Positions 17,128 to 26,201 of a DNA stretch of 64,000 bases are shown in pieces; within the stretch, counting starts at the first letter, position 1; each line of letters starts with the position of its first letter. This DNA is from Rufibacter glacialis (lineage in GTDB: Bacteria; Bacteroidota; Bacteroidia; Cytophagales; Hymenobacteraceae). Location: contig NZ_VKKZ01000022.1 of assembly GCF_008271745.1 (NCBI RefSeq), positions 1 through 64,000 on the forward strand, in the 5' to 3' direction. The position numbers and the translations under genes are program-made. The notes below the pieces were generated by a model. That model saw only the letters and a list, made by a program, of their open reading frames with translations, had not been told where the DNA came from and ran no database searches.

Positions 17128-18699
17128 ATGAAAAGAACTGTACTTTCATGGGTTAGCACCCTTATGCTTATCCTTTTTGCCTTCATTGGCCAAGCCCAGG
17201 CCCAATGCAACACCTCTCAGCCAAGACCCATCAGCGGAAACCAGCATCCCTGCCCAGGTGATATTGAGGTTTACTGCATTGAGAATGACCGTGGTTATAC
17301 TTCTTTTGAGTGGGATGTTCCAAGAGCACACGCCGGCGAGCCGCCTGTAGGCTGGGAGATTATCTCTGGCCAGGGCACCAACTGTGTGACCGTGAGAGTA
17401 GGTCAGAAAAGCGGCACCATGAAGGTGAAAGTGACCGATCCGGTTTGTGGTACCAAAGTTGCCACCCTTCCAGTGAAGCCGGGCAAAGATTTTGAGGTGA
17501 CCATCGCTGGGCCAGATTCTATTTGCGTGAAAGAGCCTCAGACGTATACCGCTTCAGTGAAAAAGGTCAACGGGAACGGTAATGGAAAAGCTCCCGCGAA
17601 AGGCGAGTTTATCTTCAACTGGACCGTGCCGGCTGACTGGACAATCCAAAGCGGACAAGGAACAGACAAAATCGTAGTGATTCCAGGTTCAACTGACGGC
17701 GAGGTTAACCTGTACGTGAGTGACAATACCAAAGTAAGCGGCAACGGCAACAACGGAAACGGAGTAGGCGGTTACAAAAAAGGCTATTGCGGAACTGCCT
17801 CAGACGGAATCTACGTGAAGACCAATGACAACTGCGGTGGCGGTGTTTGCCCGGCCCCAAATGTAGCCCTGATAGCCCCAGATACTATCTGTAACTTAGC
17901 TGACGAGCCTACTACCATCAGAGTAGCTGAAATGCAAGCAGGTGTTACCTATACCTTCAATGTGCCAGACGGCTTCCTGGTGTTAGAAGAAGGAGAAGGT
18001 TTTGTAACAGTAGTGGCCGTGTTTGAAGAAGAGCAACTGGGTCAACCACAAACCATCACCGTTACCGCCACAAATGACTGCGGTACTGAAACGGCAGAAG
18101 TGAAAATGGTAGTAGCTGATTGTGGCCTTGGTAACCCACTTCCTGTCACCTTGACCAGCTTTACCGGAGTGTCTCGTGGTGGTGCCATTGTACTGAACTG
18201 GACTACTGCCTCTGAGAAAGACAATGACCGGTTTGAGATTGAGCGCAGCACCAACGGCAAAGACTTTGTGAAAGTTGGCCAGGTGAAAGGTAACGGAACA
18301 TCTTCTGCCACAGTAGACTACACTTACACAGACCGCAGCAGCGCCTCTGGAACCGTGTACTACCGCTTGAGACAAGTAGATTTCAACAATGCCTTTGAGT
18401 ATTCCAAAGTGATCTCTGTGAGCCATGTAGCCGCAGCCGGTAGCGCAGCCACCGTGAGTGTGTACCCTAACCCAGTGACCGATGGAAGAGTGACCCTCCG
18501 CTTCAATGAGGCAGTGAAAGGGTCAGCCACCATCCAGTTGGTAGACATGAGCGGAAGAGTACTGCACGCCCAGCAGCTAAGCAACGTAGCGTCAGAAGTA
18601 GCCTTGAACCTGGCTAACCTGAACCTGAAGCCTGGGGTGTACCTGATCAACATCACCACCAACGGCCGCAGCACTACCCAGCGGGTAATGGTGAGATAA
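17128..18699 (+). CDS. Secreted protein with type IX sorting domain (paralogue 1)
   Basis: The 523-residue exported protein has a signal peptide (residues 1-25, ending GQAQA), then three or four Ig/PKD-like beta domains with paired Cys and repeats of 'GWEIISGQGTN' and 'DWTIQSGQGTD' type. The type IX C-terminal sorting domain starts at VYPNPVTDG (about 444) and ends GRSTTQRVMVR. The domain directs export through the Por/Spr machinery and surface attachment or release. There are no catalytic residues, so an adhesin or structural role is likely. It closely resembles the next gene, including the start, the sorting domain and the 3' terminator. Confidence 0.88.
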   Translation: MKRTVLSWVSTLMLILFAFIGQAQAQCNTSQPRPISGNQHPCPGDIEVYCIENDRGYTSFEWDVPRAHAGEPPVGWEIISGQGTNCVTVRVGQKSGTMKVKVTDPVCGTKVATLPVKPGKDFEVTIAGPDSICVKEPQTYTASVKKVNGNGNGKAPAKGEFIFNWTVPADWTIQSGQGTDKIVVIPGSTDGEVNLYVSDNTKVSGNGNNGNGVGGYKKGYCGTASDGIYVKTNDNCGGGVCPAPNVALIAPDTICNLADEPTTIRVAEMQAGVTYTFNVPDGFLVLEEGEGFVTVVAVFEEEQLGQPQTITVTATNDCGTETAEVKMVVADCGLGNPLPVTLTSFTGVSRGGAIVLNWTTASEKDNDRFEIERSTNGKDFVKVGQVKGNGTSSATVDYTYTDRSSASGTVYYRLRQVDFNNAFEYSKVISVSHVAAAGSAATVSVYPNPVTDGRVTLRFNEAVKGSATIQLVDMSGRVLHAQQLSNVASEVALNLANLNLKPGVYLINITTNGRSTTQRVMVR

Positions 18700-18728
18700 G
18701 GCAAAGATTTTAATTGATAGGATGCTTA

Positions 18729-18765
18729 GCAGGCAGTAACCTTTGGTTGCTGCCTGCTTCCTTTT
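18729..18765 (+). terminator. Terminator
   Basis: GCAGGCAGTAACC and GGTTGCTGCCTGC pair over TTT and lead to CTTTTT. The hairpin and the TTGATAGGATG before it recur after the next paralogue, so the duplication covers the 3' flank. Confidence 0.85.
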
Positions 18766-19426
18766 TATAGGGTTCCCATTGCTCAGATTCAACAGTCGGT
18801 CATAGGCCGTCTCATTCAGGTTATGCCCCAGGATGTCCAATTGAAGTGGGCCGAATAATGCCGAGGTGGGATCACCGTATCTGCATCGGTTCCAGCTTGT
18901 GTGGCTGGTGCTGGTGCCGGACTTACGCCAAAGGAACAGAGTGTCGGGGAAAGTAGAGGTTGGGAAAGGGGTGGCTAGGTAAAGAAATCAGAGAGCTGAA
19001 GGTATAGGAGAAGGAGTAGGTAAAGGCTTTCTATTTATTGGTTATTTAATATATAAGGTAATTCTAATACTTTTCGAAAACCCGGTTTGGTGGTGGTAGG
19101 AGACGACAAAGTGAAGGATGGCTTGTGTTTAAATAAGATAAATTTAAAATATAATGCATGAAAGTGCAAAATAGGTGAAACCGCCCTTGTTCGGGGCCGT
19201 TAAAGAGGTAGATACTGAAAATATAAACTAAATAAGGTATATACATAAGATAAACAAGTTATGACTCCACCTATACGTCCCCCGTTTCTTACGTTAGATT
19301 CATAAAGTCCCTGTAAATTAATTGTTTACAGCCTTTATTGGCTTGCCCCTCTGCATTGTCCCTGTTCGCCAGGGGAACTGAGTTACTACCTCTGCATCTA
19401 TCCTATTAATTCCAAAAAATCTCGTC
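18766..19426. other. 661-bp intergenic region between the paralogues
   Basis: No convincing gene is seen on either strand. The first half has ordinary base composition and may be decayed coding sequence. The second half, from about 19020, is AT-rich and should hold the promoter of the second paralogue. Confidence 0.4.
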
Positions 19427-21640
19427 ATGAAAAGAACTCTACTTTCATGGGTAGGCACCCTCATGCTTCTACTTTTAGGGCTAACCCATCACGCGCAGGC
19501 CCAATGTTCTGGTACCAAATTAGATGAATGCTTTGATTTCAACTTCAAGGGAGCTGCGCTGAACAGTAGCAATGGCACCGTGACCATTTCCTTTGGGGTG
19601 CGGGTTACCTGTAGCCATGATTTGAGCCATGCCTCCTTTGAGCTTCCCAGCGGAGCAAAGGCTTTGTCGGCTACCGGGCCCTCCGGCTATGAGAACGGGA
19701 CCAACAATCCTTTCTACTCTATCAAATTCAATCTTGGTTCAGGGTATAAGAACGGCAGAACCGCTGATTTCTCCTATACCGTTGCCGCGGCAGATTACAA
19801 CCGGATGACTTCCCTGCGGGCTGAGGCAAAAGCCTCCACTACGGTAGGGGAGGTTTCATTTGATCTGAGCGGATGCAAGACTTCTGGCGGCGGCGGCGGC
19901 GGTGGAAATGACGGCGGCGGTACGGGAGGTGGTGATTGCAGTTCCTCTCATCCCCGGCCTATGGAAGGCCCTTCCAAGCCCTGTCCCGGCGAGATAGTGG
20001 AATACTCCGTTGCCAATGAATATACTTCTTATGATTGGGAGGTGCCCAGAGCCAAGGCCGGAGAACCGCCCCTTGGCTGGGAAATTGTAAGTGGCCAAAA
20101 CTCCAACAAGGTAAAAGTACGGGTAGGCATGAAGAGCGGAACCATGAAGGTGACGGTAAACCATGCTGAATGTGGTACCAAAGTGGCAACCATGCCGGTG
20201 AATCCCGGCAAAGGAATCGCGGTTTCTATTTCCGGGGGAGCGGCCTTCTGCCCCGGAGACATCATGGTGTTCAAAGCTTCTGGCAACAAGGTGAACGGCA
20301 GGAACAATTCCCATGACATGGTCTGGGGGGTACCCGCCGGGTGGACTATTGTCTCTGGCCAGGGAACCGGCACCTTGATTGTGAGAGCGGGGGCCACCGC
20401 CGGAAATGTCTCTCTGATGCTGGCCAGTAACCCCACTAAAAACAAGGAGCTCTGTGAGGCTGGTGAGGCTGTGCTAGCCCTTACCCTCAAGCCAAGCTGT
20501 AGCCCATGTGCCAAGCCTCCGCTCAACGTAGATGCGCCAGAAGTGGTATGCGCCTCCGGCAGCAAGATCTATACTTTCTCCGTGGACAACAGAGACCCTA
20601 AAGGCAAGGTGAAATACCAGTTCTTCCTGCCAGATGAGTTTATAAAGGTCTCTGAGGGATATGGCTATGTGAACATAAGAGTAAACAACGCCAAGCCAGA
20701 CTCCACGCTCTTTGTGACGGTGGTGGCAGTGAACGGAAATAATTGCGGGGCAGAAGCGGTTTGCCTGCCGGTACGGGTGGAGAATTGCCCCACTGGGCCG
20801 TGTACCCCACCTGTAGTTGCCCTGGTGGTGCCAGAGCGCATCTGTAACATAGGGGACCCGGTAACCTTCAGCGTCCAGAATCCGCAGGCCGGAGTAACCT
20901 ATGAGTTCAACGTACCGGAAGGCTTTATCATTCTAGAGGAAGGGGCAGATTATGTGACGGTGTTGGCTGCTTTGGAAGAAGGGCAAGTAGGGCCAGCGCA
21001 GGTTTTCCGGGTAATTGCCACCAACAACTGTACCAGTGCCATAGCCGAGAGAACGGTGACCGTGATTGAGTGTGAACCTGGCAATCCGCTGCCGGTTACC
21101 TTGACCAGGTTTGTGGGTGTCTCCCGCAACGGGGCCGTGGAACTGGCCTGGAATACCGCCTCTGAGAAAGACAATGACCGCTTTGAGGTGGAGCGCAGCA
21201 CCAACGGCAAAGACTTCGTGAAAGTGGGGCAGGTGAAAGGAAACGGCAATTCAACTGCCCTTGTCGCCTACGCTTATACAGACCGCACCGCTGCTTCAGG
21301 AACCGTGTATTATCGCTTGAGACAGGTAGATTTCAACAATGCCTTTGAGTACTCTAAAGTGATCTCGGTGAACCATACCGCAACCGGTAAAGCAGGGGCC
21401 ATGAGTGTGTTCCCTAACCCGGTAACAGACGGTAGCCTGAGTATTCGTCTGCCGGAGGTTGCCAACGGGAACGCCATCATCCGGCTGGTAGACATGAACG
21501 GGAAAGTGGTGCATAGCCGCGAAGTGAGCAACGCAGGCGCTGAGATGGGAATGGAACTCAAGAACGTGAGAGCCGGCATGTACCTACTGTCAGTGACGGT
21601 GAACGGCCGCAGCACCACCCAACGGATCATGGTGCGGTAA
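19427..21640 (+). CDS. Secreted protein with type IX sorting domain (paralogue 2)
   Basis: The 737-residue paralogue of the gene before it starts MKRTLLSWVGTLMLLLLG with a signal peptide to about residue 26. It has an extra N-terminal beta domain (about 27-145), then a glycine-rich linker (about 148-165), then the same Ig/PKD-like repeats with 'GWEIVSGQNSN'-type segments. The sorting domain begins at VFPNPVTDG (about 661). The region NRFEVERSTNGKDFVKVGQ, counted from its first D as DRFEVERS, is almost identical to paralogue 1 at protein and DNA level, which suggests recent duplication or gene conversion. Function is unknown beyond surface display. Confidence 0.88.
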   Translation: MKRTLLSWVGTLMLLLLGLTHHAQAQCSGTKLDECFDFNFKGAALNSSNGTVTISFGVRVTCSHDLSHASFELPSGAKALSATGPSGYENGTNNPFYSIKFNLGSGYKNGRTADFSYTVAAADYNRMTSLRAEAKASTTVGEVSFDLSGCKTSGGGGGGGNDGGGTGGGDCSSSHPRPMEGPSKPCPGEIVEYSVANEYTSYDWEVPRAKAGEPPLGWEIVSGQNSNKVKVRVGMKSGTMKVTVNHAECGTKVATMPVNPGKGIAVSISGGAAFCPGDIMVFKASGNKVNGRNNSHDMVWGVPAGWTIVSGQGTGTLIVRAGATAGNVSLMLASNPTKNKELCEAGEAVLALTLKPSCSPCAKPPLNVDAPEVVCASGSKIYTFSVDNRDPKGKVKYQFFLPDEFIKVSEGYGYVNIRVNNAKPDSTLFVTVVAVNGNNCGAEAVCLPVRVENCPTGPCTPPVVALVVPERICNIGDPVTFSVQNPQAGVTYEFNVPEGFIILEEGADYVTVLAALEEGQVGPAQVFRVIATNNCTSAIAERTVTVIECEPGNPLPVTLTRFVGVSRNGAVELAWNTASEKDNDRFEVERSTNGKDFVKVGQVKGNGNSTALVAYAYTDRTAASGTVYYRLRQVDFNNAFEYSKVISVNHTATGKAGAMSVFPNPVTDGSLSIRLPEVANGNAIIRLVDMNGKVVHSREVSNAGAEMGMELKNVRAGMYLLSVTVNGRSTTQRIMVR

Positions 21641-21674
21641 AAAGAATTTACTTGAATTGGATTGATAGGATGAC

Positions 21675-21715
21675 AAGCAGGCAGCGACCTTTGGGCGCTG
21701 CCTGCTTTCTTTTTG
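21675..21715 (+). terminator. Terminator (copy of the one at 18729)
   Basis: AAGCAGGCAGCG and CGCTGCCTGCTT form the stem and CTTTTT follows. It shares the GCAGGCAG core and the TTGATAGGATG lead-in with the terminator of paralogue 1. Confidence 0.85.
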
Positions 21716-21785
21716 GCGGCTGGCGGGCTGTCAGATTTCCGTTTCCCCTTTTTTTGCCCATTTTTGGGAAAACACCTGAAAAACA

Positions 21786-22988
21786 ATGGGAGAAACCAAA
21801 GGCCTTTTTCATGATCTGCTGGTAGTGGAGTTTGCCAGTGTGCTGGCCGGGCCCAGCGTGGGGCAGTTCTTTGCTGAAATGGGGGCCGAGGTATATAAAA
21901 TAGAGAACCTCAAAACCCGCGGCGACGTGACCCGGCGCTGGAAACTTCCCACAGAGCCCGTTGACTCCTCCTTGTCGGCTTACTTCGCCTCCGCGAACTG
22001 GGGCAAGAAGTCAGTGGCGGTAGACCTTTCAGTTGAAGAAGTAAAAGACCTGGTATATGCGCTGGTGAAAAAGGCGGACATCGTTCTTTCCAGCTTCAAG
22101 CCCGGTGACGCCGAGAAGCTGGGCATGGATTATAGCACGCTATCTGGCCTCAACCCTGGGCTGCTGTACGGGCAGGTCACGGGGTATGGCCGTCAGGTGC
22201 CACGGGCAGGGTATGATGCCGTGCTCCAGGCCGAGGCGGGTTTCATGTTCCTGAACGGCGAAAAGGGAGGGCCGCCGGTGAAAATGCCCGTTGCCCTGAT
22301 AGACCTCATGGCGGCGCACCAATTGAAAGAAGGTTTGTTGGCTGCCCTCTACCGGCGCCTGAAAACGGGTTTGGGGCAGTACGTAGAGGTGTCGTTGCTG
22401 CATGCCGCTATCTCCTCGCTAGCCAATCAAGCCACCAACTATCTGGTGGCGGGCCAGGCACCGGTGCGCATGGGTTCTGAGCATCCCAACATTGTTCCGT
22501 ATGGCACCATCTTCCGGACCCTTGATGAAAAAGAGATCGTGCTGGCCGTGGGGGATGACCGGCAGTTCCAGGCGCTTTGCCGCGTATTAGGGGCGGAAGA
22601 GCTGGGTTCGGTGGCACTCTTTAAAACGAACAAAGACCGGGTGATGCACCGCCAAGACCTGCTCCCCCGGCTCCAGCAACTGGTGGCCCGGCATCACCAG
22701 CAGGAACTGTTGCAGGCATTAATCCAAAATCACGTGCCGGCCGGGGCAGTCCACTCTATTCCTGAAGCACTGGCCCAGCCCCTGGTGCAGCCCCAGTTGA
22801 TCCAGGCTGAAGGGCAGGGGCCGCAAGGGGTACGGCAGGTGGCTTTTTCGGCCCCTGAAGGCCATTTGCCACTTTCTCCCCCTCCCCAGTTAGGGCAGCA
22901 CACCTGGCAGGTCTTGCGGCAGCAGGCAGAAATTTCTGAGGAAGATTTGCGGGAACTCGTCCGGAAAGGCTGTATTTTGGTGCCCTGA
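21786..22988 (+). CDS. CaiB/BaiF family CoA transferase
   Basis: The 400-residue class III CoA transferase moves CoA between carboxylic acids. The N-terminal VVEFASVLAGPSVGQFFAEM and the KTRGDVTR segment match the family. The catalytic Asp is in PVALIDLMAAHQ (about 174). SSFKPG and GYGRQVPRAGYDAVLQA are further conserved parts. Acids handled by family members include carnitine, formate/oxalate and 2-methylacyl groups; the substrate here cannot be read. It stands alone between the secreted paralogues and a hypothetical gene. Confidence 0.9.
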   Translation: MGETKGLFHDLLVVEFASVLAGPSVGQFFAEMGAEVYKIENLKTRGDVTRRWKLPTEPVDSSLSAYFASANWGKKSVAVDLSVEEVKDLVYALVKKADIVLSSFKPGDAEKLGMDYSTLSGLNPGLLYGQVTGYGRQVPRAGYDAVLQAEAGFMFLNGEKGGPPVKMPVALIDLMAAHQLKEGLLAALYRRLKTGLGQYVEVSLLHAAISSLANQATNYLVAGQAPVRMGSEHPNIVPYGTIFRTLDEKEIVLAVGDDRQFQALCRVLGAEELGSVALFKTNKDRVMHRQDLLPRLQQLVARHHQQELLQALIQNHVPAGAVHSIPEALAQPLVQPQLIQAEGQGPQGVRQVAFSAPEGHLPLSPPPQLGQHTWQVLRQQAEISEEDLRELVRKGCILVP

Positions 22989-23033
22989 AAGAAAATTGAT
23001 AACTAAAAGGTGCTGCGGAAAGTACAAGAAAGG

Positions 23034-23041
23034 TACTTTTG
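23034..23041 (+). promoter_or_regulatory. Putative -7 box
   Basis: TACTTTTG matches TAnnTTTG and lies 41 bases before the ATG at 23083. It falls inside the upstream extension of that frame, which supports the shorter start. Confidence 0.5.
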
Positions 23042-23082
23042 TGGCCTTTTGTCCACACTTAGGTTTTACCAAACGGCGTACT

Positions 23083-23763
23083 ATGGAAGATAGAATAGAG
23101 ACCATTTTTGAAGGATTGCGGCAAAAATCCTCCACCAAGCAGACTATTTTCAGAAATACCCGGGATATTTTTGAGCAACTCAGGAGCTGTTCCATTGAAT
23201 TGGTGGACAACCTGAAAAAGCGGATCGCGGAAGTAGACGCAACTGTAGTGATAGAGTACCGGAGCATCAATGACTTTGAGTTCCATATCAAATTCTCCGG
23301 AGATCTGCTGGTGTTCGTCATGCACTCCAACGTGATCACCCTGCCAGACGAGCATGAGCTCATGAAAAGCCGCTACGTGGACGAAGACTTCCGCCGGCGG
23401 TTCTTTGGGCACATCATGGCCTACAATTTCATGGCCGACTCCATCAAATATAACCGCCTCAATGACCCTGGCTACCTGCTGGGGCGCGTGCTGATCAATA
23501 TAGAGAACCACTTCTACCTGGAAGGCGTGAAGCAGCTGGACCTGACGTACAACGACATGGCCAAGAATGTGATCACCGAGGAAACTTTGAGGCTGTTCAT
23601 TGAAAGCGCCATGGTGGCCTCCGTGAACAATGACCTGGTAGCCCCAGACGTGGAAGAGATCAGGAAGATCACCGTCAAGCAGAAGTTAGAGGAGCAACAG
23701 GTGAGCACCCCGCAGAAAGTAGGTTTCTCCTTCAGTTACCAGCGCAAACCTAACGTTTATTAG
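23083..23763 (+). CDS. Conserved hypothetical protein
   Basis: The 226-residue soluble protein is not assigned to a family. It starts MEDRIETIFEGLRQKS. It has an alpha/beta look, with EYRSINDFEFHIKFSGDLLVF in the centre, given here only as a landmark from about residue 60 to 80. An Arg/Phe-rich segment YVDEDFRRRFFGHIMAYNFM follows, and a Lys-rich C-terminus ends in YQRKPNVY. There is no signal peptide or membrane helix. Proteins of this size without known function are common in Cytophagales. A -7 box upstream suggests its own promoter. Confidence 0.8.
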   Translation: MEDRIETIFEGLRQKSSTKQTIFRNTRDIFEQLRSCSIELVDNLKKRIAEVDATVVIEYRSINDFEFHIKFSGDLLVFVMHSNVITLPDEHELMKSRYVDEDFRRRFFGHIMAYNFMADSIKYNRLNDPGYLLGRVLINIENHFYLEGVKQLDLTYNDMAKNVITEETLRLFIESAMVASVNNDLVAPDVEEIRKITVKQKLEEQQVSTPQKVGFSFSYQRKPNVY

Positions 23764-23787
23764 TAGCAGGTATCAAGTAAGTATATT

Positions 23788-24030
23788 AACCTGTTTAGTG
23801 AAGCAGAAAAGTAGAACGCTTGGTCCAGCCGCCTTACCTCGTTACAGTGTAACGAGGCTACATGATCGGGTATCCTGTAGCGACGTTACACTGTAACGTC
23901 GTACGCATTGTCGCTTGGCCTAAGGGTAATGGTGAGAACACCGGCAATTCAAGCCGGAGCCTTATGGCTTACTGGTGAGAATCCACAGCGAGGGCAAATT
24001 CTTTTTGTCCCTTTCTTTACTAAACAGGTT
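23788..24030. mobile_element. MITE-like element with 16-bp terminal inverted repeats (copy 1)
   Basis: AACCTGTTTAGTGAAG (23788-23803) and CTTTACTAAACAGGTT (24015-24030) are inverted repeats with one mismatch. A second, 152-bp copy with the same ends lies at 33174-33325. The last 63-64 bases of the two copies align with at most one gap, from GCTT(A/G)CTGGTGA to the end, and both have AGCCGCC near the left end. This copy carries a 75-bp double hairpin directly after AGCCGCC. It has no coding capacity, so any movement would depend on a transposase elsewhere. Confidence 0.6.
23835..23909 (+). repeat. 75-bp double-hairpin repeat (copy 1)
   Basis: Two hairpins (CCTCGTTACA...TAACGAGG and CGACGTTACA...TGTAACGTCG) are joined by GCTACATGATCGGGTATCCTG. 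The sequence recurs on the other strand at 60795-60869 with 66 of 75 identical bases and no gaps. Most differences are in the hairpin loops. This two-hairpin form resembles REP/BIME elements that are mobilised by RAYT transposases. Confidence 0.7.
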
Positions 24031-24040
24031 TTATAATAAA

Positions 24041-24098
24041 GCATATAGCAATCAGGCCCGGGAGGACTTTGTTCCTCCCGGGCCTGATTGCTATATGC
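24041..24098. repeat. 26-bp-arm perfect inverted repeat
   Basis: Bases 24041-24066 and 24073-24098 are exact reverse complements round CTTTGT, with a CCCGGGAGGA core. No T run follows, so a simple terminator role is not certain. It sits 10 bp after the MITE-like element. Confidence 0.7.
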
Positions 24099-24207
24099 CC
24101 AACCCCATGCTTCGCTTTTGTTCCCCTTTGGTGGGATAAAGAAGTTGCCGGGCGTTTCACGGCCGGTTTGCTTAAATCAGCCTTAAAACAACCTGTTAGC
24201 AAAAAGT

Positions 24208-24262
24208 AAAGGCTCCTGTTTAAGGCTCGTTTTTCTAAAACGAGCTTTAAACAGGAGCCTTT
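24208..24262 (-). terminator. TTTTCTGAAAA-type palindrome, probable terminator of the ABC-F gene
   Basis: AAAGGCTCCTGTTTA and TAAACAGGAGCCTTT enclose a second palindrome of the form GGCTCGTTTT...AAAACGAGC. It lies 37 bp beyond the ABC-F stop, with T/A runs at both ends. Confidence 0.7.
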
Positions 24263-24298
24263 ATCCTGCTACTTGATTCGTGCTACCTGGTCCTACAA

Positions 24299-26197
24299 TC
24301 AAACGAATTCAGCTAATTCCAGCCAACGTTCAGTCTTGGTTTCCACGGCTGAGTCAATCTCCTGGATGCGCTGGGCCAGTTCGGCTAACCGGAAGTGGGT
24401 GGCATCACCGGCGTTCATTTCCAGGACCAGGGTTTCTTTCTCCGTCTCCAGATCGGCTATCTCTTTTTCCAGTTTGTCATATTCCTGTTTCTCCTTGAAA
24501 GAAGCCTTTCGTTTAGGGGCTGTTTCTGGCAAAGGGGCCACGGGGGCGGCAACCGGTGCGGCTTTGGCGGGTTGAGAGGCAATTCGGGCCGCTTCCTCCG
24601 CCTTCAGGCTTTCGCGCTCCTTGGCCCACTCGCGGTAATCTGTGTAGTTGCCTGGGAAGTCACGCAGGTGGCCGTTCTCCTCAAACACGAAGAGGTGGTC
24701 TACCAGGCGGTCCATGAAATAACGGTCGTGGGAGACAATGAGCAGGGAGCCCCCGAAGTTCAGCAGGAAGTCTTCCAGGATGTTGAGCGTGGGGATGTCC
24801 AAGTCATTGGTAGGCTCATCCAAAATCAGGAAGTTGGGGTTCTTGATGAGCACGCGCAGCAATTGCAGGCGGCGTTTCTCGCCGCCGCTCAGCTTGCTCA
24901 CAAAGGTGTACTGCTGGGCCGGCGGAAACTGGAAGTGCTGCAGGAACTGGCTGGCGGTGATGACTTCGCCGTTACCGGTCTCCACTACCTCGGCCACCTC
25001 CTTCACCACGTCAATGACCCGTTGGTTTTCATTGAAGGTGAGTTCACTTTGGGTGTAGTAACCGAACACGGTGGTCTGGCCGGCGATGATCTCGCCGCTG
25101 TCTGGGGCCAAGCGCCCGGTGAGCATGTTCAGGAAGGTGGTCTTGCCCGCTCCGTTAGGGCCTACAATGCCCACCCGGTCCTTTTTCTTGAAGATGTAGC
25201 TGAAATCGTCCAGCACCACTTTCTCCCCGAACCGTTTGCTCAGGTGGTCAATCTCCAGGATCTGGTTTCCTTGCCGCGTGCTCTTAACGGATAATTCCAG
25301 CTGGGTGCGGGTATCTTTCTGCGATGTTTTGTCTTTTAAGTCATAGAAAGCGTCAACCCTTGATTTGGATTTGGTGCCCCGGGCGCGGGGCTGCTTGCGC
25401 ATCCAATCCAGTTCTTTCTTCAGGAGCTGCTTCGCCTTGCCCATCTCCGCGGAGTTGGCTTCTTCCTGCTCGGCTTTTTTCTCAACGTAATAGCTGTAGT
25501 TGCCCTTGTAGGAATAGAGCTGGCCCCGGTCCAGTTCCGCGATCTCGTTGGCTACCTGATCCAGGAAATAACGGTCGTGGGTAACCATGAGCAGGGTGGT
25601 CTGTTCCGTGGTGAGCAGGTTCTCAAACCACTCAATGGTCTCCAGGTCCAGGTGGTTGGTAGGCTCATCTAAGATCAGCAGGTCTGGTTCCTCAATCAGC
25701 ACCCGGGCCATGGCCACGCGTTTTTTCTGTCCGCCGGAAAGGTGCTCTACCTGCACCTCCAGGTTCTGGATGCCCAATTTGCCCAGGATCTGCTTTGTGC
25801 GCACCTCGTATTCCCAGGCGTGCAGGGTTTCCATGCGCTCCATGACCTGTTGCATGCGGGCGTCAGTTGTGTTGGGGTCCTCCAGGCAGGCTTCGTAATC
25901 CCTGATGGCATCTAACACTTCGGTTTGGCCAGAGAAGATGGCTTCCTGTACGGTGGCTCCGGCCGGGAATTCTGGTTGCTGCCACAGGTAGCCTACTTTC
26001 ACGCCGCGGCGAACGCTCACGGTGCCGTTGTCAGTGGGCAGGGTGCCGGCCAATATCTGCAGCAAAGTGGTTTTGCCGGCTCCGTTGGCGCCGATGAGGG
26101 CCACCCGCTGTCCGCGGTTAATGCCAAAGTTAAGGTTCTGGAAAAGCCAGCGGTCGCCGAAGCTTTTGGAGATAGAGTCTGCTGAAAGGTAATTCAT
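24299..26197 (-). CDS. ABC-F family ATP-binding protein (Uup-like)
   Basis: The 632-residue soluble protein has two ATPase domains and no membrane segment. Domain 1 has LIGANGAGKTTLLQ and LSGGQKKRVAMA; domain 2 has IVGPNGAGKTTFLN and LSGGEKRRLQLL; LILDEPTN occurs in both. An 80-residue linker with Lys/Arg-rich RGTKSKSR joins them. A C-terminal coiled coil from about 530 to 632 (KEIADLETEKETLVLEM) is the Uup feature. ABC-F proteins act on the ribosome or, for Uup, in genome stability. The ATG at 26197 gives MNYLSADSISKSFG; the longer frame start is not conserved. Confidence 0.93.
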   Translation of the reverse strand: MNYLSADSISKSFGDRWLFQNLNFGINRGQRVALIGANGAGKTTLLQILAGTLPTDNGTVSVRRGVKVGYLWQQPEFPAGATVQEAIFSGQTEVLDAIRDYEACLEDPNTTDARMQQVMERMETLHAWEYEVRTKQILGKLGIQNLEVQVEHLSGGQKKRVAMARVLIEEPDLLILDEPTNHLDLETIEWFENLLTTEQTTLLMVTHDRYFLDQVANEIAELDRGQLYSYKGNYSYYVEKKAEQEEANSAEMGKAKQLLKKELDWMRKQPRARGTKSKSRVDAFYDLKDKTSQKDTRTQLELSVKSTRQGNQILEIDHLSKRFGEKVVLDDFSYIFKKKDRVGIVGPNGAGKTTFLNMLTGRLAPDSGEIIAGQTTVFGYYTQSELTFNENQRVIDVVKEVAEVVETGNGEVITASQFLQHFQFPPAQQYTFVSKLSGGEKRRLQLLRVLIKNPNFLILDEPTNDLDIPTLNILEDFLLNFGGSLLIVSHDRYFMDRLVDHLFVFEENGHLRDFPGNYTDYREWAKERESLKAEEAARIASQPAKAAPVAAPVAPLPETAPKRKASFKEKQEYDKLEKEIADLETEKETLVLEMNAGDATHFRLAELAQRIQEIDSAVETKTERWLELAEFV

Positions 26198-26201
26198 GGG
26201 G

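Noticed and set aside
22996-23082. N-terminal extension of the hypothetical gene at 23083
   Set aside because: A -7 box lies inside it, and the ATG at 23083 gives a normal start.
24395-25294. 299-residue plus-strand frame
   Set aside because: It is antisense to the ABC-F gene; the long frame is a by-product of its codon pattern.
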